A stretch of 64,000 nt of DNA from Nageia nagi (taxonomy: Eukaryota; Pinophyta), in NCBI GenBank assembly GCA_050084985.1, contig JBITNC010000001.1, positions 41,044,001-41,108,000 of the forward strand. Direction: 5' to 3'. Position numbers and translations under genes: made by a program. The notes beneath the pieces were generated by a model, which was not told the DNA's origin, made no database searches, and worked only from the letters and a program-made list of their open reading frames with translations. Positions 23,101 to 33,030 of this stretch are shown here, one piece after another (positions within the stretch are counted from its first letter, which is position 1; each line of letters begins with the position of its first letter).

Positions 23101-23667
23101 GGTCAGCTTGCTCATGGAAATGTATCTGTCAGATTGCTCTCCTGCACCAATCGACAACATAGACAGTAACAACTGAGCATGTGTGTTAAAGTTGGATAGC
23201 AAGAGTTCTGACTGGGGGACTTCTTTGAAACTCATTGCACCCTCTGCATTCTTGTTTAGCCATGCTAGAAGGTTCTTTCTTAGATTAACACTTGGCCTTG
23301 TATCCCAATTTACTGCCATGGGAGTGGATTGAGGTGGTGGCGGGTTGAAAGCTTTTTCAATGGAAAGGGGGTCCAAGCTGAGAACTAGTTTACCAAGAGG
23401 ATTTTTGACAGTCCTCAAGGTAGCATCAAACCCCTTTTTTACTAACTCTACCAACTCAGGGGCTGGGAGACATCTATGTGGAATGAAATACATTAACCCT
23501 GACCCCATGGGAGCATGTGCAATATGATTAAAACTAAAATTCGGGCACTTACCTTCAGCTGTGCCCTTAGGATTTTTGTTCTGAGCTGTTATTTTGGTAT
23601 CTTGCAACAGCTCCATTGAATCAATGACTCCTTTAGCGACCTTGGTTTGAGGGGGGGCCATGCTCAA
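20159..23667 (-). pseudogene. Element D extra ORF, about 1,170 codons, function unknown
   Basis: A sense-strand reading frame between pol and the 3' LTR, starting MSMAPPQTKV at 23667 and ending with TAA at 20159. Regions in order: (1) a globular N-terminal part (about 22510-23667) with FIPHRCLPAPELVELVKKGF and DYYNFVEHFLFLAMSL; (2) a basic and Ser/Pro-rich linker (about 21390-22090) with SPRKKRRSS, resembling a nuclear localisation signal; (3) an open 400-codon part (20159-21361) with a long predicted coiled coil (LTKLEVKYNKLQKANEVMKQ and later heptads) and a helical C-terminus. In-frame stops are at 23020, 22615, 22409, 22322, 22094, 21773 and 21368. One -1 shift lies near 22510. No envelope-like signal peptide or membrane segment is evident. 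I do not recognise the family. The position resembles the additional ORFs of some gypsy lineages. Confidence 0.78.
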
Positions 23668-24060
23668 TATTCTAAAATCCTCCGCTTACTCTGATTACTG
23701 CCGACAATATTCTGTGCTTCTAGCCTTTCGATTGTTAGCTCTTTCGCAAATTTGGAATGAACCACCTTTGGCCCTTTTAAAATCAACTTCCAGAGTTAAT
23801 GCACCATCTTTTACTCGCACGAAATAACTCCACCATACTTTCATTTATAACCGATCTATCTTTTCATGATTTTCCTGGCCATCTCGAGATTTGATTCTAC
23901 CGATTTTCTCGGAAATTCCCATTCTGTTGGTGCAAGCGTGTTATTCCCATTAATATTTTATTGCTATTAAGTGACTACCAACAATCACACTTGCTTAAAA
24001 TAAATGCACACGACACGCTATTTACAATATGTACAAAATCATATCTTTTTTTTTTTTTGG
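23668..24060 (-). other. Spacer between integrase tail and extra ORF of D
   Basis: About 0.4 kb without a coding signal. A run of T at about 24044-24058 (A on the sense strand) marks its left edge. It could hold a splice site or internal initiation signal for the extra ORF, but nothing specific is visible. Confidence 0.5.
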
Positions 24061-24390
24061 ATCAATCTCCTACACATGCGGGTTTGTAATGCTTTAAATG
24101 CTGCCCATTTACCAAGATCAGCAGCCGACATCCGTTCAATTTGTTATTTCAAAAGAATTTTTTCCCGCGCATCTGGCTATCATGTAAGGTCCGGACCATA
24201 GGGATTCAAACTTTTTATGTTTCCCTGCCTTAGCTCTGTCCTCATCCCATTTTAACACCAGATCTCCTTCATTAAAAGTTACTGGAGTGGTTTTTCGGCC
24301 ATCAAACCATTTTTTAACAATTTCATTTCTTCTGAAATTTTCCCTTGTGAGTTCCGGGATGAAAGATTCCGGTTCTATTAAACAATAATT
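24061..24390 (-). pseudogene. Element D integrase C-terminal tail
   Basis: The residues NEIVKKWFDGRKTTPVTFNE, GDLVLKWDEDRAKAGKHKKF and LWSGPYMIARCAGKNSFEI match the C-terminal domain of Ty3/gypsy integrase. After a shift, LILVNGQHLKHY completes the usual end. This tail follows the protease region directly. The integrase zinc finger and DDE core, RNase H and RT are absent, and the fusion lies within one open stretch (24136-24657). Confidence 0.87.
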
Positions 24391-25259
24391 CCCAAATTCC
24401 ATGTCGTAGATAGTGTTGAGCATGTTCATACTACAAGGGTCTTCGGTTCGCAGTCCTTCTAGTAATTCATCTGATTCTTCCAATTCGCCAAAGACAGCAC
24501 AAACCTCCTCCTTTTTCTCTACATGAAACTCAGAAATTTCCTCATTATTCAGTCTTACCCTCTTATTCCCACAAGGGATCAAATAATGAGTATAGTCCAT
24601 CGCTAGATAACCCCCTATCTTAGCTGTAAACTCTCTAGACAGACATAGCCCGAACAAAGGGGCAGCTCAACAACTACAACCTCCTGGATAATAATTATAG
24701 AGGGACACTTATGTATTTTCAGGACCACATCCTTGATTACCCCTACTGTTTTGACAGGTGTGGAATCCAGTTGTAATACTCCGGTGGATGTTCTTGTCAT
24801 AGGCAACCCCATCACATCGCACACTGCTTTAGGCATCACAGTAGTGGCTGCCCCAGAATCAACCAAACAATTATGGAGTACATATCCCTCGATTTCCAAA
24901 GTCATGTAAAAGGCTGGAGGTTTGTTCTTTCCCATCCCTGGATATTTTGCTATTTCAAAAAGATTAAGCACTCTTTCCATTCCTTCATTCAATGCTACAA
25001 GAGATGTTTTCAGTAAATCAATTTGTCCGGGAATTTTTAGAGCTTCGAACAAGGACACTCTCGCTGGAGTTTTCTTTAGTTCCGCCATAATGTTGAACTC
25101 TGGGATAGCTAGAGGTTCACCAGTTTTGTTTCTGAATCTGTCAGTAAATTTTTCTTGAAGCTGTAGAGTATCATCTTTTCTCTGGTGCTTGGTAAGTGAA
25201 GGGAACCTTAACCTTCGGAGATTTTGATCATCGGTTTTGGGCGTCAGTTTGATTTTCAA
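24391..25259 (-). pseudogene. Element D aspartic protease region
   Basis: The open stretch 24615-25259 carries a pre-protease part, then LEIEGYVLHNCLVDSGAATT with the catalytic DSGA at about 24855-24870, and VMPKAVCDVMGLPMTRTSTG. After a one-base shift near 24657 the domain continues with FGLCLSREFTAKIGGYLAMD, as in Tat-type gypsy proteases, then an acidic linker (EEVCAVFGELEESDELLEG). Its frame is -1 to gag, overlapping the gag stop at 25256 at a run of T. Confidence 0.87.
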
Positions 25260-26728
25260 AAATGGGAATTTTTGGGAAACCGTTTCCTTTTTCGAGATCT
25301 TTTCCTTAGAATCAGGAACTGTATCTTACCTTTTAGGAAACACTGCTCCGAACTTTTTTGGGGTTCAGCCTTTTTTTCCGGAATGCTGGAGACTAGGGGT
25401 CTTTTTCCTGATCTTGTTTCCACAGCAAAAACTCCTATATCTACCGGTGCAAAATTCATCAGGTTTACTTCTTGGTTCACGTCATCCACTACATCGGGTG
25501 GAGGAATACCTCCACTTCTTGATAGATACTCTTGGTACTGATAAACAAGGCATGTAGTTTGTTCATGAGCATCATTGCAGGCTAAACACAAACCAGTGGT
25601 TGACCCGGAAGAGGAAGCTTGGCTTACATCTTCATTCAACACATGCTGAGCTTTTTCTATAGCAGGATAAGGATATCTTCTTGCATTGTTTTGTCTACTT
25701 AAAATGGTAATCTGGTTTGCCATATTTCTACACAAGTTTCGAAGTTCCTGAATCTCTGATGATGAAGCTACCCCTTGATTCATGTTAGGCTGATAAGGGG
25801 CTAGTAAAGTTAAGGGAGCTCTAGGGACTGGCAAGGGTGATGACCACTATTGAACAGGAGCGGGGATGCTGGCCAGTGGTGGAGCCAGACTAATTGCTTA
25901 AGGTCTCAAAATTTGCTATTGAGCGGTTACTGGAAAATAAGGCATTGGCATGCGACTTGGTAGTTTTCCAACCGTAATGAGATAGGATTCAGCATACACT
26001 GCTTGTCTATAGACCTCCGGGAAAGTATTCACTCCGGAATTTTGGATTTGCAGAGAGAGATCCGAAGGAAAGGCTCTCAAGTAATACATTAGGGATTGAA
26101 ATTGCTGAGGCCTGACTGGCATGGGTACTCTCATCCAAGTTTTTTGGAATCTAATGTTGAAATCTGGGATATTTTCTTGCTCGTATCTTTTGATTGAAGT
26201 GAACTGTGTTAACAAGGAAAAGGGATCTCCTAATTCATTAAATTCCAAGATAAAGGGCTCTGCCAGTTGAGCCCAAGTAGTTATAGATCCATTAGGAAGG
26301 CCCCTGTACCAATCTAGGACCTTTCCTTTGAAGGATTGAGCCAGTAATCTCACCATAACATCTTCATGCTAGATATTGTGAATCTTAGCTAGGCCAGCTA
26401 CATCAACACAATGTTCATAAGCTATTTTCTCTGTAGTTGCATCAAACTCCAGAAGGGTTTTAAAAACATTTGCTGGGATGTCATGCAACACCGCCAGGGC
26501 TATTGGTACCCCATTATTCCATTCCGGATAAATATTCTGAACTGGATTAGCCATTGTAGGAGAGATATTTCTAGTATGAAGATCAGATGGTTCTGGCTTG
26601 GTAAAGGATTTTAGGGTGCTGATACTATTCAGAGATTTGGACCTGATTAGGGTCTTTCTCTTAGGAACATCTAACACTCTAAAATCCGGTGTTTCTTTTG
26701 CTACTCTAGTTTTAGATCTTGTCCACAT
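25256..26728 (-). pseudogene. Element D gag
   Basis: One reading frame from MWTRSKTRVAKETPDF at 26728 to a stop at 25256. The capsid motif of retrotransposon gag is visible (LAQSFKGKVLDWYRGLPNGS, WAQLAEPFILEFNELGD). A zinc knuckle variant (CLACNDAHEQTTC) follows near 25560-25600. In-frame stops are TAG at 26369, 25916 and 25847, and TAA at 25898; each fits a Gln codon changed by C to T. The start is about 120 bases from the primer site, so the leader is short. Confidence 0.88.
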
Positions 26729-26845
26729 AAACTCTAGGTGGCAAAAGAAAATGAAAGGTTCAAAAGCACATATGATATTTACAAATAATCTGCTTAATAC
26801 ATACCAAGATAGTGCTTCAGCAGAGTCGCCAATAAGTTTCTTCGT

Positions 26846-26863
26846 GTCCCATCGAGCGTGCCA
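26846..26863 (-). other. Primer binding site of element D
   Basis: On the minus strand TGGCACGCTCGATGGGAC lies about 11 bases inside the 5' LTR edge. It starts with the TGG expected for pairing with a tRNA CCA end and differs from the initiator-Met site used by A, B and C. I cannot name the tRNA with certainty. Confidence 0.6.
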
Positions 26864-26874
26864 AAAAGAAATAC

Positions 26875-28101
26875 TGTTGATTAGGATTGTGTAATATATG
26901 CGTCGTGAACAATCTTAACCAGAGTAAATCAAGAACAGACTATGGTGATAGTCTGATCTCTGGAGAAGGCCGGTTCCTTATACATTGGGTGTAGGAAAAG
27001 TAGCAGGAAAGAAAAATAAAAGAGTAGAGTGCGAGAAATTTAAGCAAAAGGTTAGGGTAACAAGAAAGGCAAGTAAAAGGAGTAGAGTGTGAGGAATTTA
27101 AGCAAAGGCTTAGGGTAACAAGAGAGAAAGCAAAGGTAAATCACTAGTTCAGTGCGGGCTTTCATAGTGTGTGAAACCTTGGTCTGAATCTAGTGTAGCA
27201 GCTACGGTACAAGCTCTCACTCTCAAATAGTTTCCCAGCTTTACTCTACCATGTAGCAGACACAGTTATACTAGCAACTCACGATTACCATTCAGGAAAC
27301 AAGCCAAGCTGCCACGATGTAACCAAATTAAGAATGACAATTACAAGTGCTAGACAAGAAAGGTCAAGATGGTTTCATATTACTGATAAAAACTACAGGT
27401 CTTAGAGAACAAATGTAAAGAGCAATACTAGGGCTTCCGACCCCTCTTTCACTTTATTTTCATATACTTATACTGAAGAAATAGCAGTTACAAAAAAATG
27501 AAAATAGAACGGTTTACAAAATGGCCTCAAGATTATGGCCACTTCTAACTATCAGCATACATACATGCCATTTGTCCGATAGTTACAAAACTGAGAATGT
27601 CGTGGAAGGTAACTACCTCCAGAACTACAATTATCCTTTCTTTGTGACATCGTTACTTCGGAAACTTTATTCACTGACTCCGGGCCTTTTGATCACCCCT
27701 TACTGACCTCATCATCTCCGGAACCTGATCTTTCCCACCACTGAGGTTTATTCTTTCTGTTATGACATCATCATCTTATTCCGGAACGCTTTACTTCCGC
27801 TGCCTCCAGCTTTTCAATTATCTCTTTGCTGACCTCATCATCTTCGAAATCCGATCTTTTCAACAACTGAGCTTTATTCCTTTTCCTATGACATCATCAT
27901 CTTATTCCGGAACGCTTTACTTCTGTTGCCTCTGGCTTTTTAATTATCTCTCTGCTGACCTCATCATCTCCTGCACCCGATCTTCACCAAAACATAAGCT
28001 TTATTTGTTCCAAAACTTCCGGAGAGCTCAAAATGAACTTGTAGTTGCAAGAAAAGTATGCTGGGGCTCTAAATAAATAAGTTATTATGTATGAATATAC
28101 A
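26875..28101 (-). mobile_element. 5' LTR of element D
   Basis: 1,227 bp, matching 18845-20072, with TG and CA ends and GTTCC directly outside at 28102-28106. It would drive transcription toward lower coordinates. The U3 repeat array is at about 27690-28020. Confidence 0.93.
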
Positions 28102-28180
28102 GTTCCCAAATAACATAGTAGGGACCATCAAGGATGTGTTTAGGTTGGAAGGACTCTCCCATTTCTACAAAATAAAGGTT
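28102..28180 (-). pseudogene. Copia B gag N-terminus
   Basis: Just right of element D the minus strand reads like the start of copia gag (MGESF, then KHILDG-like residues). It aligns with element A at 41001-41070. It joins the gag part at 18844 once D and one GTTCC are removed. Confidence 0.75.
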
Positions 28181-31100
28181 AATTTATTAAAACATAAGAA
28201 GCATTAATATATGATTTTCTAATCACAATTACAAGTATCAAAATCATTCAACCATGTAATTAACAAACATTTAACTAACCATCAAGCATATAACTATCAT
28301 AATAATTATAAGTAACCAACCAATATAAACTAAACATATTTAATATTGTTGTAATTTAAAGGAACTTGTACAAATTGTGTTAAAAAAATTGACAAGTTGT
28401 AGGTTAGTAGCTTTGATTGGATTAGTAATTGGTAGTTAGTAAGTTATAGGTTAGTGTTAGTAAATTATAAGTCATGTTAATGCACTTTGTTTAACCTTAA
28501 GTAGTTTGAAGGTTAGTAGGACCTAATATACAATTGTAGTTTGCATTTGAGGTTAGTTTTTGAAGTTAGTACATATTTACCATTTACTTAACTTAATATG
28601 AGCATTTGTTGATTGTTTAACCACAAAAGAAGGATAACCACAAACAACAAAGGATTAGTAATTTCCTTAGTTTTTGGCTTATTTACATAACAAGGCTCTA
28701 GGAGCTTTACAAAATTGATCCGAAAAGGAATTTCAAAAGTAAAAAAATAAAAATAAAAGTCTAAAAATATGTTGTTATTCTCTTCAAGGTCAAAGTGCTC
28801 TCTGCCAGCTCTCCAATATTTTTGATGATGTCAAAATCTGATATCAAATGATCAAGAAATTAAGATTTGAAGGTTTTAATTAAATAATAATTATATATTA
28901 CTATTTAATTAAATTAAAGGTTTATTTAAAATGCCAAAAACGGTTGAAAATATTTTAATACCCAATTAAAGGATGGTCACTTTGCAATTCAAATGGTGTA
29001 AAAGGTACAAATTCAATATTTGATTCAATGTGAATGTGGAGAATATAAGTTATGGTGGAATGCCAAAATGAGTGCACCAAAATGAGGAGGTCCCTCACTG
29101 GTCCACCAATCAACAATGTTTTCCAATGTGGAGTTGGTAAAGGGTAGGATCTCCTAAAATGCCAACGTATGGAGAAAGTCGTCATGGGAATGAGGAACCA
29201 ATAACGTAGAGGTGGATGACAGTCATATAGAGGATCCTTCCAATGCCATGTAGAGAAGGTTTCCCCTCCATGGAATACGTAAATGTATAAATGCCATATG
29301 GTTACAAGGGGAAGCGACCCATTTGTGAGCCAGACGACACAGCCAACAACCAGTCGATAAGCATAAAACTGCCTACGAAAAGAAAGGGAAGGCATAGGGA
29401 TTGAGTCCCCTTTATTTAGTTGGTGATTATCATGCCAAATGGCATCACTTCAAAATAAGCCATCCACTATAACATACTCTTATGGTATTCTGGTGGGTTG
29501 ATATTTGATGGTAAAGTTTGTTATTTATTTTGGTGTTAAAATAATTGTTACTATTTGAAGAGTTAAAATAAATTAGATATCAAAATTAAAGGAAACAAAA
29601 TTAACATGTTTTAAAAAAATGGAGGAGCAAAATTAATATGACCTAAAACAAGTATCTATGGAAATTGCAAGTTAGCAAAAGAGGTAAAATTTGTTGAAGA
29701 GAATATTTGTTATTGTAACAATGCAACTCTAAATTTGTAACCCTTATTTTATAAAAAGGTACTTGGAGAATAAAAAAAGGATGAAGTACCCTTTGAGGGA
29801 GAAGGCTCCCAAAATGGGAGAATGCAAAAAAATATTATGTAAAAAAGAGAAGAAAACAACGAAGAAAATCATTTCCATAGAAGAAGAAAGAAGTGTACAA
29901 CAGATCGCCATGATGCAGAAAAGAAGACCAAGAGACAAGGAACTATGCTTTAGGACTCTAATTGAAAAGAGAGTCATCTTCCATAAGAGATTTAGTAGCA
30001 AACTACAAGGATCGTATGATTCGACTTTGACATCAAAAGAATGAAGCAAGAAGAATCATTTGAAGGACTTTGTAAAAAAGGTACCTACAATAATGGATTG
30101 CTATTTGCTAGATGTAGACCACATCGATCGAACTAAGGTAAAAATTGTGTCAATCTTTTTATGTGATTGATTTTAATTTCTGCAAGCACTAAAACATACA
30201 ATGTGTGAAGATTTGAAAGTGAATTAAAAAAAAAAGGTTTACGGATAAAAAATAGTCAAATATATCAACACAAGTCTTAACAACTTATCATAGAAGCAAG
30301 TTTAATTAACACTAACTTGCTTAAAGAATATTTAGTTCAAGAGTAAAAGCCATTTCTTCGATCATAAAAATATTTGAGTCCATTGTATAACGAGTTTGAA
30401 AGTGAAACATGTGGGCTATGAATTCATTCTTTTGTCTTGCAAGAATTGTCCATTTTTGCATTTTATCTTCATATTATTTCTTCTTTGCTTTCTTCTAAAG
30501 CTTGTTCACTTTCTTATCAAGCACCTTCTTTCTTGTAATAAGACTCCTTACTTTCGTATGTTTAGAAGACATCATGAAAAAAACTATTTCTATTTTCAAA
30601 AATAAGATTAGATCAAAGATTGAGAGAGAACCTTTTACACATATTCAAATAATAATTATAACAAGAATTAATTTTTCCTCTCCTTTTAAAAAAAAAATAC
30701 ACTTGAAAAAAATAAAAACCCTTTTTTTGTTAAAAAATATGAATGGAAGGAAAAAAAAATACTTGCACCTAAAAATTCTTCCCTATTTTTTAAAAAATTT
30801 CCTTTTCAAAGAAGGTACTCCTTCCTTTAAAAAATGCTATTAAATATATTGATGCTCTCACCAACTGAACCTACTATCATTAAAACAAGGTTTTAATTCC
30901 CATGATATGATATCCGAGGGTGGCCACTTTTGCATATGACATTAGAGAGGGGAGGACAAATTTAAGTCCTATAACATTTAGAGATGATAAAAGCAATTGA
31001 TGGCAACCCATGTCAAAAGGAGTTGAAAAGGGGCAAAAATGTTGGGTGAGGCGACGTAGAGGTTGCAAATGCGAGACCATGAGAGAGGAGAATTTTGTTG

Positions 31101-32187
31101 AGTGTGTTGCAAAAATAGTGGTGGTGAAGAGGGATAGGGAAGCTGCACTATGGGCTACATCAATAAATAGAGACATTGGCATGAAGGCATTTGGAGGCAC
31201 AACAACTATAGTAGTTGGGAGCTAGGAGGAGAGGTATATTATGCGCTGATGGCTTATGATAGGGTGCCAACATTACGCCATGATGAGCCTAAGAAGAACA
31301 TGGTCTCGATGGGAGTAGGGGGTGCACTACTTGTGTATGGAAGAGGGGGCCACTACATAGGGATGGAAGAGGCTATTGTGCATGACTACAGGTGGTTGAG
31401 GGGTGGCATCGCCTAGGAAGATAGTGGGTGGTGTCACCCACTGAATAAAATTTTACCGACTCTTTGATGGGTGGACATAAGCAGTGGAAGGATAGAAGCT
31501 AGAAGAATGTTGGTAAATGGAGGCAATAGCAGTGGGCATGAAGCAAAAGGGCAAGCGGTGGTAGTGGCAAAATCATTTTGAAAAAAAATGGAGGTGACAC
31601 TTCCTAGTTAGGAGCGGTAGGGAGCTGGGGTGGTGGTACAACCAGGCCATCACTTGAAAAACAAATTCTAAAACCAGTTGTAATTTTAAAAATAAAGAAA
31701 AAGGTTTATTTTTTTATAGATTATACACTTTTAATTTAGGAAGCCTCTTTTTTTAATTGTATTGTAAGTGTACAAAAAAATTATTTTATAAAAATAATTT
31801 AAGAATAGAAATTTTGTAAAAAAGAATTCCATGATAGTAATAGTAACAATTTTGTAACAACAAAACTCACAAAAATTTTATCTTTACTTTTAAAAAAAAA
31901 TAAAAATTATAGGAAGAAAAAAATTGCAAGTTTTTTTTTACAACTTTAAATACCATAACAATACATATTTGATAAGTAATTTTAAAAGTATTTGACCAAG
32001 AATGTTAAAGAAATTACCAAACAATAATATGGTTACTTTCAAGTGAATTTTCTTACAAAATTGAACTTACAAATAACAAAATATGTTGGTATCATTCAAA
32101 TAACAAAAATAAATTAGAGTGAGAGATAAAGGTTATACCTTGAAAGGTTTTACTTCAAAAAATAGAGTAGAAAAATCCTTCAAGGAA
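28181..32187 (-). other. Long leader of copia B
   Basis: About 4 kb lie between the primer site and gag, against about 2.2 kb in element A. No gene is recognised. Open frames at 28955-29395 (-), 29763-30044 (+, Lys-rich), 30502-30843 (+) and 30880-31200 (-) have no motifs and no homologue here. The part at 31000-31650 is rich in G on the plus strand, so C on the element's sense strand, which parallels the C-rich minisatellite in A's leader. An undetected insertion could explain the extra length. Confidence 0.55.
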
Positions 32188-32202
32188 GGCTATGGTACCA
32201 AT
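32188..32202 (-). other. Primer binding site of copia B
   Basis: On the minus strand TTGGTACCATAGCC directly follows the LTR end. It is the initiator-Met tRNA site TTGGTATCAGAGCC with two changes. Confidence 0.72.
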
Positions 32203-32699
32203 TGAAAGACGAAACCTTCTACACCAAAGATTAGCTTGGAGTGTTCTTCTTACTTCAAGTAATATCTCAAGAGATAATCACTCAATCAAGCACAAGAGAG
32301 ACAATCATGTATAGTGGTTCCTTTCAAGGAGAGAGTGCTCCACTCTAACCAAGATTCTATTACTTCTCAAGACTCACAAAGAAACTCTCTTACAATATTA
32401 GAGTCCTCTCCTCCTATCAACCTATACTTTAAGAGCATAACAATCCTTTAAACTCAAGTGAAGAAGGTTTAAGGAAGGCCTTATATGTATAGGAGAAAAT
32501 CTATGCACATGGGATGTGCATCCTTATTCCCACAAGATGGCCATGAGGTTGAGTGGAGGAGAATATTAAATTCACTAAATACTTAAACTTTTAAATATTT
32601 ATGTGAGTTTAATTAGAGGGTTACACTAGGAGAAGATTTATTATTCTTTTAGATACTTTAAAGAATAATATTTACAATAGAGAATTATTTATTCTAACA
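32203..32699 (-). mobile_element. 5' LTR of copia B
   Basis: 497 bp with TG and CA ends, matching 7462-7963. Its inner edge abuts the primer site. Its outer edge abuts gypsy E RT sequence with the AAGTT half of the target duplication. Divergence from its partner is clearly larger than between the D LTRs, by eye roughly one base in ten. Confidence 0.88.
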
Positions 32700-33030
32700 A
32701 AGTTTCTTTTTGGATGATATTTCTTAACTATTTTAACCTAATGATATCCTAATAAACCATTGATAAAAGAGTACATTTCTTGTCCATCAGTAAAAGAATA
32801 GAATTTCCTTTGTAAAGGGAGTAGGGAATTGATCATGTTTGTAAGCCTTGTTTAACTCCCTAAAGTCCATAGAGATATAAATATCACCAATTTTCTTATG
32901 CTAAACCACCATAGGACTAATCCAATCTATATTATCTACTAGTGATGTAATACTAGGGCCACACATTTTATCAATGGTCTCCTTGACTCTAATTTTTAGA
33001 TTGGGATTTAGGAAATATGATGTATGTTTT
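32700..33030 (-). pseudogene. Gypsy E reverse transcriptase, N-terminal part
   Basis: On the minus strand the residues RVKETIDKMCGPSITSLVDN, IDWISPMVV, KIGDIYISMDFRELNKAYKH and DQFPTPF form the first blocks of a Ty3/gypsy RT. It continues through a GYH block up to the copia B junction, then resumes at 7461 with ITE-GLYMYN. One in-frame stop and several changes mark it as dead. Confidence 0.82.

Larger units (their letters stand above)
18845..28101 (-). mobile_element. Element D: non-autonomous gypsy-like retrotransposon with a giant extra ORF
   Basis: A complete insertion of 9,257 bp. It has LTRs of 1,228 and 1,227 bp (18845-20072, 26875-28101), target duplication GTTCC (18840-18844 and 28102-28106), and copia B gag continuing on both sides. 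Minus-strand order: LTR, primer site, gag, protease, integrase tail, extra ORF of about 1,170 codons, LTR. RT, RNase H and the integrase catalytic core are absent, so it would need enzymes from a partner. By eye the LTRs differ at about 50 positions, mostly transitions. Coding parts carry stops and a few shifts. Confidence 0.93.
7462..32699 (-). mobile_element. Copia element B, complete but split by elements C and D
   Basis: Two matching LTRs (7462-7963 and 32203-32699) in the same orientation enclose copia genes on the minus strand. Flanking bases are AAATT (7457-7461) and AAGTT (32700-32704), a 5-bp target duplication with one difference. The interrupted gene is the RT of gypsy element E, whose reading resumes across the junction. 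After removing nested C (11711-18001) and D (18845-28101 plus its target duplication), B is about 9.7 kb. Gene order on the minus strand is LTR, primer site, long leader, gag, protease, integrase, RT, RNase H, 3' region, polypurine tract, LTR. All coding parts are broken. Confidence 0.9.

Noticed and set aside
24044-24058. Run of T considered as the poly(A) tail of a retroposed gene
   Set aside because: It lies inside element D between the integrase tail and the extra ORF, with no target duplication around a retroposed unit. A captured processed transcript is possible but not supported by this run alone.
28955-29395. 146-codon minus-strand open frame in the copia B leader
   Set aside because: No motif, no homologue in A's leader and Trp/His-rich composition unlike a real protein. 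I could not support a gene.
29763-30044. Lys-rich plus-strand open frame
   Set aside because: Composition follows from A-rich DNA; no recognised domain and no partner in other copies.
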